DNA from: Mitsuaria chitosanitabida ATCC BAA-476 = NBRC 102408
GTDB taxonomy: Bacteria > Pseudomonadota > Gammaproteobacteria > Burkholderiales > Burkholderiaceae_C
Assembly (NCBI RefSeq): GCF_001598255.1
Contig: NZ_BCYP01000030.1
Location: 1-64,000 of the forward strand
Length of the DNA stretch: 64,000 nt
Direction of reading: 5' to 3'
In this document: in pieces, positions 43,507 through 59,005 of the stretch
How positions within the stretch are numbered: the first letter of the stretch is position 1
Layout: each line of letters starts with the position of its first letter
Position numbers and translations under genes: made by a program
The notes under the pieces: model-generated
Seen by the model: the letters and a program-made list of their open reading frames with translations, nothing else
What the model was told of the DNA's origin: nothing
Database searches by the model: none

Positions 43507-44607
43507 ATGACGACGGACTGGAACCTGACGACGCTGCTGGCAGCGCTGGGCGGCGTGGTGCTGGTGGGCCTGCTGGCGCAGGGCTGGTGGAGCGCGCGCA
43601 AGGCGGGCCCGCGCCGCGCCGAGCCGGTGACGCCGGCGGGCGACCGCCACGAGCCCAGCCTGGGTGCGAACGGCGCGGCGGGCGGCGAGCCCCCCATCAC
43701 GCTGGACGGCCACGAGGCGGGCGGGCTGCCGGATCTGCGCACGCTGGACGAGACCGTGCCGGCGGTGGCGCGCGCGCGCAAGGCCTCGACGCGCATCGAC
43801 GCGCTGATCGACGCGATCGCGACGCTGACGCCCGAGTCGCCGGTGAGCGGCGAGATGGCCTTGTCGCACCTGCCGGGCAGCCGGCGCGCGGGGACCAAGC
43901 CCTTCCAGGTCGAAGGCCTGAACGCCGACAGCGGCGAGTGGGAGCTGCCGCATCCCGGCCAGCGCTACACCGAGTTCCAGGCCGGCCTGCAGATGGCCAA
44001 CCGCAGCGGCGCGCTCAACGAGATCGAGTACTCCGAGTTCGTGCAGAAGATCCAGGGCTTCGCGGACGGTGTCGGCGCGATGCCGGAGTTCCCCGACATG
44101 CTGGACGTAGTGGCGCGGGCGCGCGAGCTGGACCAGTTCGCCGCCGGTCACGACGCGCAGCTCGCGATCGTGCTGCGCGCGCGCGGCGCGGCGTGGACGC
44201 TGGGCTTCGTGCAGCAGGGCGCGCTGCGTCACGGCTTCGTGCCGGGCGCGATCCCGGGCCGCCTGGTGCTGCCGGCGGCCGAGGAGGGCGCGCCGCCGCT
44301 GCTGACGCTGAACTTCGACGCGCAGGCGGCGCTGGCGGACGATCCGCAGACCTCGTCGCTGCGGGACCTGACCCTGTCGCTGGACGTGTTGCAGACGCCG
44401 GAGGCGCTGGAACCCTTCGCCACCTGGCAGGAATCGGCGCGCAGCCTGGCGCGCGACTTCGAGGCCGACGTCTGCGACGACCGCGGCCAGGTCCTGAACC
44501 TGCACGCCTTCCAGTCCATCGGACAGGAGCTGGCGGAGCTCTACAAGTCGCTGGCCGCGCGTGACCTGACGGCGGGCAGCGCCGTGGCGCGCCGCTTGTT
44601 CAGCTGA
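43507..44607 (+). CDS. zipA: Cell division protein ZipA-like
   Basis: A 366-residue inner-membrane protein. An N-terminal helix (residues 9-28, LLAALGGVVLVGLLAQGWW) is followed by a linker and a C-terminal FtsZ-binding domain from about residue 215 to 350 (ending QSIGQELAELYKSLAARDL), as in the ZipA family. It lies 58 bases after smc, the order also seen in Pseudomonas (smc-zipA-lig). An AGGAG at 43492 stands 5 bases before a three-codon mini-frame (ATG ACG CGA TGA) whose stop overlaps the zipA ATG. ligA, the usual next gene, is 12 kb away. Confidence 0.88.
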   Translation: MTTDWNLTTLLAALGGVVLVGLLAQGWWSARKAGPRRAEPVTPAGDRHEPSLGANGAAGGEPPITLDGHEAGGLPDLRTLDETVPAVARARKASTRIDALIDAIATLTPESPVSGEMALSHLPGSRRAGTKPFQVEGLNADSGEWELPHPGQRYTEFQAGLQMANRSGALNEIEYSEFVQKIQGFADGVGAMPEFPDMLDVVARARELDQFAAGHDAQLAIVLRARGAAWTLGFVQQGALRHGFVPGAIPGRLVLPAAEEGAPPLLTLNFDAQAALADDPQTSSLRDLTLSLDVLQTPEALEPFATWQESARSLARDFEADVCDDRGQVLNLHAFQSIGQELAELYKSLAARDLTAGSAVARRLFS

Positions 44608-44751
44608 GCGCACGTCTTCCAGCACTTCGAGTCACCCGGCCCTCATTTGTCGATGGTCCCGGGGCGACTTCACAGATGAATCGGTGATCGATCGCGCGTC
44701 ACCCCTTCGGCACAGTCAGAACCTTCTGTGTTGACGGGCGTCGCTCCAGCA

Positions 44752-45330
44752 ATGGGGGACGAGTGGGACGTGGTGGAAGCTCATGAATTCGCATCGCAGG
44801 TGGGCGCGCCTGCATCGAGACGGGTCAGTACCGCATGCTGGCCATACAGGAAGCCTAGGGAACGAGCCCCTGAATGCGAGCCGGACCTCTTCATCCAGGC
44901 GACAACCTACGGGTCGATCGGACAGTTGGCGGCGCTGTTGAAGGTGACCCCAGAGGAGGTCGCGGAACTGGAGACGCGAGGGCGGCTGCTCAGCGTGCCG
45001 CCGAGTTCACGGCCCAGCCGGGACTACCCGTTGTATCAGGCCCTGCCTGGGGTGGTCGGGCCGCCCTTGGAAGCCGTGCTTGAGCTATTTCTTCGCGCCA
45101 GGAACGCGGGAGAGATTCACATCGCCAACTGGGAGATGGCGTCGTTCTTCTTGATCCCGACGCCGTTCCTGGTCTGGCTCACCCCTTTGGAGGTGATGCT
45201 TGGCCAACGGGTCTACGACGACCCCCTGGAGCAGGAGGCGGCATGGCTGCTGCGACAGGACGCCGCCTTCCGCATCCGGGCGGCGCTGGCGGCAGCCCAC
45301 GACGAGTCCATGCACCGGAGGTCGCCATGA
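44752..45330 (+). CDS. Probable antitoxin of a RES/Xre-type toxin-antitoxin pair
   Basis: A protein of about 192 residues. The C-terminal half resembles Xre/MbcA/ParS-type antitoxins: a helical region (GSIGQLAALLKVTPEEVAEL) and a C-terminal stretch with FFLIPTPFLVWLTPLEVML, which recalls the N-P-x-L-x-G-x-T-P-L-x-x-L motif of that family in weakened form. The first 50 residues are unlike anything I know. ATG at 44752 is chosen; a GTG 8 codons upstream is in frame. The stop overlaps the RES gene start as ATGA, the classic layout of such pairs. The call depends much on the neighbour; function not certain. Confidence 0.6.
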   Translation: MGDEWDVVEAHEFASQVGAPASRRVSTACWPYRKPRERAPECEPDLFIQATTYGSIGQLAALLKVTPEEVAELETRGRLLSVPPSSRPSRDYPLYQALPGVVGPPLEAVLELFLRARNAGEIHIANWEMASFFLIPTPFLVWLTPLEVMLGQRVYDDPLEQEAAWLLRQDAAFRIRAALAAAHDESMHRRSP

Positions 45331-46013
45331 CCCAGACGCGCATGACGCCTCCCAGCCTGCCCCCATTCAAGGGGCATCATCTCCAGCTGGAGTTGGTCGA
45401 CCCGGGCAGCGTGCGTCTGATTCGCGCCTATGAGCACCCAATGGGGGACTGGCATCCGGCACCCGTGGAGTTCCGGCGCAATCATGTGGATCCGCCACCG
45501 GGCTATGGCGATGCCTTCGCCATGCTCTATACGGCGAGCAACATCCAAGCGGCGGCGACCGAAGTGCGCGCAATGTGGTGGGACCCTCGGCTGGGGCGCA
45601 GCTTCTGGTGTCCAAAGGCCGCGGCCGCGCATCGTGTCGCGCGCTTCGAACTCGAATCGCCCGGATTGTTCATCCCGATCGACGGCCCCAATCGCATGGT
45701 CTTCGGTCTTCAAGGTCGATACGACCCGAGCTATGAGACCTCCCGATGGGTGGCGCTTGCACTGTTCAGAAGGTACGGCCACCTGGCCCACGGGCTGAGC
45801 TACGAATCCTTTCATCGCTTTCAACCGGGTCGCGTCTACGCGATCTGGCACTCGAGAAAGGAAGGCTTGCTGCTCCGCTCGAAGGATGGGCACCCTGCCG
45901 TCATCGATGACCCCGAGTGGCGAGCGTTTCTGGGGGCGCATCCGGAGGTCGAGCGGCAACCGGGAGCGCGGGGAGAGGGGTGGGTGGAGGCGCTCGATGG
46001 CGTGTCCATCTAA
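45327..46013 (+). CDS. RES-domain protein, probable NAD-depleting toxin
   Basis: A 228-residue RES-domain protein. The core has an N-terminal Arg in SVRLIRAYEHP, then AMLYTASNIQAAATEVRAM, where Tyr/Ser and Glu correspond to the R-E-S residues that name the domain, and a later LSYESFH. RES toxins degrade or ADP-ribosylate with NAD as substrate (e.g. MbcT, Res). ATG at 45327 has GGAGG upstream and overlaps the upstream gene by four bases. Slightly longer than many RES toxins (150-200). The stop overlaps that of the convergent phosphoribosyltransferase by three bases. Confidence 0.78.
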   Translation: MTQTRMTPPSLPPFKGHHLQLELVDPGSVRLIRAYEHPMGDWHPAPVEFRRNHVDPPPGYGDAFAMLYTASNIQAAATEVRAMWWDPRLGRSFWCPKAAAAHRVARFELESPGLFIPIDGPNRMVFGLQGRYDPSYETSRWVALALFRRYGHLAHGLSYESFHRFQPGRVYAIWHSRKEGLLLRSKDGHPAVIDDPEWRAFLGAHPEVERQPGARGEGWVEALDGVSI

Positions 46014-46774
46014 GGGTAAGGCGACGAAGCCCCGTGATCCTCGCTTGGGTGTTGGTCCAGCAAGCGCCGCACCTCCTCATCCGACGTCTGCTCGAACCTC
46101 GCATACCACTCCCCGACGGATCGGAAGCGTTCCGGCGTGTGGCCGCAGATCACCTCATCCGCGTCCTGCCCGAGGAGGGGACAGGTTTCCGGCGCCGCGA
46201 CCGGGACCGCGACCACGATGCGCGCCGGACGCATCTCCCGCAGCGCCTGCACGCCTGCGCGCATGGTCGCCCCTGTGGCCATGCCGTCGTCCACCAGGAT
46301 CACCTGACGGCCGCGCACGATGGGCGGCGGCCGATCGCCGCGATACAGCTTCTCGCGTCGATGCAGCTCCCGCAGCTCCGCACGGGTGACGATGTCGATG
46401 GCGGCGTAGCTCAGCTTCAGTTGCTGGATCACCTGCGTGTTGAGCACGCGGACGTCGCCGGTCGCGATGGCGCCCATCGCGTACTCCGGCTGGCCGGGCA
46501 GACCCAGCTTGCGGACCACCAGGACATCCAGCGGCGCTCCCAGCGTCCGCGCGATCTCGGCGGCCACCGGCACACCTCCGCGTGGCAACGCCAGCACCAG
46601 CACGTCCTCGCGCCCCGCGTAGCCGGCCAGTCGCTGCGCCAACGCGCGTCCACCTTCTAGGCGATCCGCGTACAGCGGCCCACGTGACGCGCTCGCCCGC
46701 GGATGACCGTCGCTGACGGACAAGCGGTCGGTCGTCGGGAGGTGCGGGAGCAGGGCGTGGGTCTCTGGCGTCAT
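46010..46774 (-). CDS. Phosphoribosyltransferase-domain protein
   Basis: A 254-residue type I phosphoribosyltransferase fold. The PRPP loop is VILVDDGMATGATMRAGVQALRE near residues 155-177, and an N-terminal block has LALPRGGVPVAAEIA and LVVRKLGLPGQPEYAMGAIA, typical of the stand-alone family often found beside stress genes. Substrate unknown. ATG at 46774 (MTPETHALLP) is chosen; upstream in-frame codons reach into the Ku leader and look non-coding. It diverges from ku across 209 bases. Genes of this type occur near Ku/LigD and stress islands in several bacteria, but a link to end joining is not shown. Confidence 0.85.
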   Translation of the reverse strand: MTPETHALLPHLPTTDRLSVSDGHPRASASRGPLYADRLEGGRALAQRLAGYAGREDVLVLALPRGGVPVAAEIARTLGAPLDVLVVRKLGLPGQPEYAMGAIATGDVRVLNTQVIQQLKLSYAAIDIVTRAELRELHRREKLYRGDRPPPIVRGRQVILVDDGMATGATMRAGVQALREMRPARIVVAVPVAAPETCPLLGQDADEVICGHTPERFRSVGEWYARFEQTSDEEVRRLLDQHPSEDHGASSPYP

Positions 46775-46983
46775 GTCGGTCTCGAAGCGCGGCTCCGCGG
46801 AGTCGCCGATCTCTTCGTCAGAGCAAGGCGGGTGCCCGATGGCGACCTGACGAGCGAAACGAGGCTCCTCGTCATCGGTCCCGCCTCGCGCCGACCGGGA
46901 GCGACCACCGCGCCTCGCGCGTGGGCGCGTCGCTTGCCGCATGGCAACTCCCGTCGCGTCGCCGACTCGCCATCGAGGTCCGC

Positions 46984-48006
46984 ATGCCCACTCGCGCCGC
47001 TGCTTCGAGCACCCGTTCCCACGCCCCCCGCAAGGCGCCCCCGCGCGCCGCCGCTCCCGCGCGCAAGCGGGCCTCCAACGCGGACCACGCCGGACATGGC
47101 GGACACCGATCCGGCCCAACGGGTCACGGCAAGTCCTCCGACGCCAAGACCGCCCGCGGCGACAGCGACACCGCGCCCGCCGCGCGCCGCGCGATCTGGA
47201 AGGGCGCGATCAGCTTCGGTCTGCTGCATGTGCCGGTGGCGCTGTATCCCGCGTCGCGCGACCAGGGCGTGGACTTCGACTGGCTGGACAAGCGCAGCAT
47301 GGACCCGGTCGGCTACAAGCGCATCAACAAGCGCACCGGCAAGGACATCGACAAGGCGCAGATCGTCAAGGGCGTGAGGCAGGACAACGGCGATTACGTG
47401 CTCGTCTCCGACGACGAGATCCGCAAGGCCTATCCCACGACCACGCAGACCATCGAGATCGAGACCTTCGTGCCCGCCACGCAGGTCTCCTTCGTCTATC
47501 TGGAGAAGCCGTACTACCTCGAACCGGTCGGCAAGGCGAGCAAGGTCTACGCCTTGCTGCGCGAGGCGATGGCGGACTCCGGTCTGATCGCGATCGCGCG
47601 GCTGGTGATCCACAGCAAGGAGCACCTGGCCGCGCTGCTGCCGGCCGGGCCGGCGCTGATGATCGGGATGCTGCGCTGGGCCAACGAGATCCGTCCTTGC
47701 GAGGACCTGAACCTCCCGGCCGAAGGCAAGTCCGCGCACGGCTTCAAGGCGGCGGAGCTGCAGATGGCGCGCCAGCTCATCGACGAGATGAGCACCGACT
47801 GGCACCCCGAGGACTATCACGACGAGTTCACCGCCGCGATCCGGCGGTTGATCGCGCGCAAGGTCGAGCAGGGCAAGACCGAGACCGTCACGCCGCTGGA
47901 GGCCGAACCCGACACGGGCGCCCGCGAGGAGGGCGGCAAGGTGGTCGACCTGACCGAGCTGCTGCGTCGCAGCCTGGGTGGGAAGAAGAAGCCCAAGGCG
48001 GCCTGA
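46984..48006 (+). CDS. ku: DNA end-binding protein Ku
   Basis: A 340-residue bacterial Ku that binds double-strand breaks and recruits LigD for end joining. The N terminus has about 60 basic Ala/Arg/Lys/His-rich residues, then the Ku core starts RAIWKGAISFGLLHVPVAL and runs to about residue 310 (beta-barrel ring). A Lys-rich tail KKKPKAA ends the protein, as in other bacterial Ku where it aids DNA sliding. ATG at 46984 has GAGG upstream. ligD follows after two bases, so they are one operon. A 60-residue basic N-terminal extension is longer than usual. Confidence 0.93.
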   Translation: MPTRAAASSTRSHAPRKAPPRAAAPARKRASNADHAGHGGHRSGPTGHGKSSDAKTARGDSDTAPAARRAIWKGAISFGLLHVPVALYPASRDQGVDFDWLDKRSMDPVGYKRINKRTGKDIDKAQIVKGVRQDNGDYVLVSDDEIRKAYPTTTQTIEIETFVPATQVSFVYLEKPYYLEPVGKASKVYALLREAMADSGLIAIARLVIHSKEHLAALLPAGPALMIGMLRWANEIRPCEDLNLPAEGKSAHGFKAAELQMARQLIDEMSTDWHPEDYHDEFTAAIRRLIARKVEQGKTETVTPLEAEPDTGAREEGGKVVDLTELLRRSLGGKKKPKAA

Positions 48007-48008
48007 CC

Positions 48009-50813
<2,805 letters not shown>

Positions 50814-53800
50814 GCAGCGGCACGCGCAGCTCGAAACTCGCACCCGTGCCGATGCCGTCGCTGGTGGCGTCGACGCGCCCGCCATGCATCTCGATCAGCC
50901 GGCGGACCAGCGACAGCCCGATCCCGAGCCCGCCTTGCGACCGGTCCAGCGTCCGGTCGCCCTGGACGAAGAGATCGAACATCGTGGCCTGCAGGTCCGG
51001 CGGGATGCCGACCCCGTCGTCCCGGATCCGGATCACCGCCATGCCGCCGTCCGACGGCGTCGGCGGCTGCTCGGCATTCACGCTCAGCTCGATCCGGCCC
51101 TCCGGGTCGGTGTACTTCGCGGCGTTGGTCAGCACGTTGGCCACGCACTGCACCAGCCGCGCCTGGTCCGCGCGGACCACCAGCGGCCGGCCCGCCGAGA
51201 CCGAGAAGCGATGCCGCTTCTCGCGCATCAGGGGCTCCACCGTCTCGACCGCCTGGGCGATCACCTCCGGAAGCATCACCGGCGTCAGCTGCAGCTCGAT
51301 GCGCCCCTCGGTGATGCGCGAGATGTCCAGCAGGTCGTCGACCAGCCGGGTCAAGGTCTCCACCTGGCGCCGGATGATGGCCACCATCTGCCGGGACCGC
51401 TCGTCCGGCAGGCCCAGCCGCGCCAGCACGTCGCCGGCGCTGCGGATCGGCGCGATCGGATTGCGCAGCTCGTGGGCCAGCATGGCGAGGAACTGGTCCT
51501 TCTGCCGATCCGCCGCCTCGAGCCGCCGCCGCGCCTTCAGGTGGGCGGAGATCTCCCGGAAATAGCACACCACCCCGGCCGAGCCGTCCGGCAGCGGGAT
51601 GCGGTTGATCTGCCACTCGTAGGCCTCGGTCGTGCCCAGGTCGCTGCGCGCCTGGATGAACTCGGGCGTGTAGTAGGGCTCGCCCGTGGCCCAGGTCCGC
51701 GCGAACAGCGCCACGATCTGGTCCGCCAGCGGATGCCCCCATTGCCGCGCCACCAGCTCGTCGAAGCGGCGGTCCAGCAGGTCCGGCGCGTTGCCGAAGC
51801 TCGCGCGCGCCGTCGGATTCGCCTCCCGCATCCGGAAGGCCGTGCCGTCGTGCGCGACCAGGAAGACGCCCAGCGGGGCCTCGTTCAGCAGGGTCTCGAA
51901 CTGCTCGGTGCGCAGCCGGAAGGCAGCCTCCGCCGCCTGGCGCATGCGCCGCAGCTCCAGCAGCGCCCCCAGCCGCGCGAGCAGCTCGCGCGCGGAGAAG
52001 GGCTTGATCAGGTAGTCGTCCGCGCCGGCGTCCAGGCCCTCGATGCGGGCCTCCTCGCCGGCCCGCGCCGACAGCAGCACCACCGGCACGCCGCCCAGCC
52101 GCTCGTCCGCGCGGATCGCGCCGAGCAGGGCCAGGCCGTCCAGCCGGGGCATCATGACGTCGCTGACGATCAGGGCCGGCGGCTCCCGGCGCGCGGCCTC
52201 CAGGGCCTGCAGACCGTCGGCCACCACTTCCACCGCGTAGTAGGGCGACAGCAGGTCGCGCAGGTAGCCCCGCATGTCGGCGTTGTCGTCGGCCAGCAGC
52301 ACCCGCGCGCCGAAGTTCGGCGCGAAGCGCCGGTCCGGCGCGGGCTGGGCGCCCGTCACGTCGGCCGCCGGCGGCGCGATGTCCGGCATCGGCAGCCAGC
52401 GCAGCGCCTCCTCGACATAGGCGCGCGCGCCGGTGGTGCTGGCGGGCGCCTGCGCGGCCGCGCGCGCGGTCTCGATCCGCTCGGCGGGGAGGTGCGCCGA
52501 GCCCAGCGGCACCCGCACGCGGAACAGCGATCCCTCGCCCATCACGCTGGCGGCCTCGATGTGGCCGCCATGCAGCTTCACCAGCTCCTGCACCAGCGCC
52601 AGGCCGATGCCCGAGCCCTCGTGCGAGCGTCCCTCCGCCCCGGCCACGCGATGGAAGCGCTCGAAGACCCGCGGCAACTCGTCCGGCGGGATGCCGGTAC
52701 CCGTGTCGGCGACCTCCAGCATCGCCTCCCGCGGATCGTGCCCCTGGGCGCGCAGGCGCACGGTGACCGCGCCGCGCAGCGTGAACTTGAAGGCGTTGGA
52801 CAGCAGGTTCAGGACGACCTTCTCCCACATCTCGCGGTCGACGAAGACCGGCTCCGGCAGGGCCGGGCAGTCGACGACGAAGTCCAGTCCCGCCCGCTCC
52901 ATCGCGGAGCGGAAGGTGCTCGCCAGATCGCGGGTCAGCGCCGCCAGGTCGGTGGCCTCGTAGCGGGCGAGCGCGCGGCCCGCCTCGATGCGCGAGAAGT
53001 CCAGCAGCGTGTTGACCAGCCGCTGCAGCCGGCCCGCGTTGCGCAGCGCCAGCGCCAGGCGGTCGCGCTGCGGCGCGTCCAGGCCCGGCGCGGTGAGCAG
53101 CTCCTCCAGCGGGCCCAGCATCAGCGTGAGCGGCGTGCGGAACTCATGGCTGACGTTGGAGAAGAACGCGGTCTTGGCGCGGTCCAGCTCGGCCAGCGCC
53201 TCGGCCCGCCGCCGCTCGGCCTCGTAGGCCATCGCATCGGCCAGCGCCGCCGCGACCTGGCCCGCGACCAGCCGCAGGAAGGCCCGCGAGGCCTCGTCGT
53301 CCGGGCGACGCGGGCTGAGGCCCGCGACCAGGAAGCCCGCCGGCTCCTTGCCCGGACTCTTGAGCGGCAGCAGCACCGCGCGCTCGACCCGTTCGGGCCA
53401 GGGCGGCAGGTCGATCCCGATCCCGAGCGCGGCCAGCGAGGGCAAGGCCTGCGCCGCCTCGCCCCCGTAGAGCGCCCGCAGCGGCCAGCCGTCCGGCGGG
53501 TCGACCAGGCTCAGCCGCGCCGGCAACTGGCCGGCGGCGCGCTCGCCCGCGCAGCCGACGCGATGGGCGTGCCGGCCGTCCGGCTCGGTCAGGTAGAGGC
53601 CGGCGAAGGGCAGGTCCAGCGGGAACTCCGCCAGCACCTCGCAGGTCCGGCGCGCGCATTCGGCGGCGTCGTCGGCGCCCACGGTGCGCGCCGCCAGGTC
53701 CCGCAGCACCCGCAGCCGGCGCTCGCCGACAACGCGGTCGGTGACCTCCGTGACCACGCACAGCATGCCGGTGACCCGCAGCGCGTCGTCGTAGGCGGGG

Positions 53801-54513
53801 CTGTAGGAGAAGGTGTGGTACGTCTCCTCGGGGAAGCCGCTGCGCTCGAGGAACAGCAGCAGGCCCTCGTCCCAGGTGGCCTCGCCGGTGGTGAGCACGT
53901 GCCGGATGCGGCTGTAGGCGGCGTCCCAGACCTCGGCCCAGACGCGCTCCGAGCGGGCCCCCAGCGCCCATTCGCGCTTCAGGCCCAGCGTCGGCAGGTA
54001 GGCGTCGTTGCACAGGAAGGTCATCTCCGGCCCCCACGCCATCCACATCGCGTAGCGGGAGTCCAGCATCATCCGCACGGTGGTCTTGAGCGACCGCGGC
54101 CAGCCGTCGGGCGCGCCCAGCGGCGTGGCGGACCAGTCCAGCGCGCGCATGCGCTCGCCCATCTCGCCCCCACCGTCCAGGAAGTGCCGCCACTGCGGCG
54201 GGGCGACCGGCGCGATCGCGCCGGCGGCGTCGGTGCTGCCGTCGACGCCGGTGGCGGGGCGGAGAGGCGGGGCCGTGGCGTCATTGCCGGCGGGCTTGGG
54301 AAGCATCAGGGCGGAGTCCTCGAGGCAAAGGGGCGGGACGGCGCGGGGCAGTCTACAAACGCCAAGCAAGCGGCGGACCCGGGACGACCCTCGCCGAACA
54401 CGGCGACGGCGCTCGCCGGCGGGCACCTCGCGGGTGGGCTGTCTCGGGAACGACATTTGCCAAGAGCACACTTCGCCCGATCGCCCGGATCGGGCATGAC
54501 AAGAGGAGGTGCC

Positions 54514-55008
54514 ATGAGAAAGACTCACCTGATCACGCCCGCCAACCTGAGCGCGGCCTGGGCCGCGGCCCTGGCCCTGGCCATCGCGCTGCCGGTGTCG
54601 GCGCAGACGACGCAGCCCCCGGCGGCGGACGCCAGGTCCACCCCCACGCCGCAGGTCACCGAGGCGACCGATGCCGCCACCAAGTCCGCCACCGCCTGGC
54701 TGCGCCAGATCGACGGCGGCAAGTATCCCGAGAGCTGGGACCAGGCGTCCAAGAGCTTCCGCGACGAGGTGGCGCGCAACGACTGGAACGCGGCCCTGAC
54801 GTCGCTGCGCACGCCGCTGGGCGCGCCGACCACGCGCACGCTCAAGTCCGCGCAACTGACCCGCGAGCTGCCCAATGCGCCGCCCGGGGAGTACGTGGTG
54901 ATCCAGTTCGACACGGCCTTCGAGAAGAAGCCCGCGTCGGTCGAGACGGTGGTCGCCATCCGCGATCCCGACCGGAACTGGCGGGTGACGGGCTACTTCA
55001 TCAAGTAG
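54514..55008 (+). CDS. Exported DUF4019-like protein
   Basis: A 164-residue protein with a signal peptide: basic MRKTHLI, hydrophobic AAWAAALALAIAL and the cleavage-type VSAQ near residue 30. The mature part has a conserved arrangement (ATAWLRQIDGGKYPESWDQA, then DWNAALTSLRTPLGAP and YVVIQFDTAF) that fits DUF4019, a family of unknown function, probably periplasmic. A very strong AGGAGGT ribosome site precedes the ATG. It diverges from the hybrid kinase across 207 bases, which include a GCCCGAT/ATCGGGC inverted repeat at 54475-54495, so joint regulation is possible. Confidence 0.75.
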   Translation: MRKTHLITPANLSAAWAAALALAIALPVSAQTTQPPAADARSTPTPQVTEATDAATKSATAWLRQIDGGKYPESWDQASKSFRDEVARNDWNAALTSLRTPLGAPTTRTLKSAQLTRELPNAPPGEYVVIQFDTAFEKKPASVETVVAIRDPDRNWRVTGYFIK

Positions 55009-55031
55009 GTCCCGACCGCGATGAGCCGGTG

Positions 55032-55080
55032 GCGCCTCCGGGTTCTCCCTCGACGCAGCGACGCGTCGACCCGGAGGCGC
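55032..55080 (+). terminator. Long hairpin between the DUF4019-like gene and the CNNM gene
   Basis: A perfect 12-bp outer stem (GCGCCTCCGGGT with ACCCGGAGGCGC) encloses a 6-bp inner stem (CGACGC with GCGTCG). It lies 23 bases after the stop codon. The following bases are TCGTTACACT, not a T run, so it may be a terminator helper or processing signal. A -10 like TACACT overlaps the right side. Confidence 0.5.
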
Positions 55081-55117
55081 TCGTTACACTGGCGGCTTCC
55101 GCATTCCGAAAGCCGCC

Positions 55118-58758
<3,641 letters not shown>

Positions 58759-58768
58759 TTCGGGGAGA

Positions 58769-58989
58769 CCCTCACCCCCGCCCTCTCCCGCAAGCGGGAG
58801 AGGGAGCAAGAGGGGCGCGCTGACTCGCTCCGTAGCGGCAGAGCACTGGCGGATCCTTCTCCCGCTTGCGACAGAGCGCTGGCGGATCCTTCTCCAACTT
58901 GCAGCAGAGCGCTGATGGCTCCCTCTCCCGCTTGCAGGAGAGCGCTGATGGCTCCCTCTCCCGCTTGCGGGAGAGGGCAGGGGTGAGGG
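58769..58989. repeat. Compound extragenic element: 39-bp inverted ends around 33-bp tandem repeats
   Basis: The ends 58769-58807 and 58951-58989 are inverted copies of a 39-bp palindromic sequence, with one mismatch. Each contains CTCTCCCGCAAGCGGGAGAG, a hairpin. Between them four 33-bp units at 58839-58970 repeat (CAGAGCGCTGGCGGATCC type), the last overlapping the right-hand end. Similar palindromes are widespread REP-like elements in proteobacteria. It lies between ligA and the convergent MFS gene and could also act in termination. Confidence 0.85.
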
Positions 58990-59005
58990 TCTTCGGGCTC
59001 CTGCC

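Noticed and set aside
39888-43898. 1336-residue antisense frame over smc
   Set aside because: Antisense shadow of SMC coiled-coil codons; no known domain.
46775-47119. Longer N terminus of the phosphoribosyltransferase
   Set aside because: Upstream in-frame codons reach into the ku gene and encode Arg/Gly-rich sequence with no conservation; ATG 46774 is more reasonable.
50884-55008. 1374-residue forward frame opposite the hybrid kinase
   Set aside because: All kinase motifs are on the minus strand. Only the last 164 codons (from 54514) form a real gene with its own ribosome site and signal peptide.
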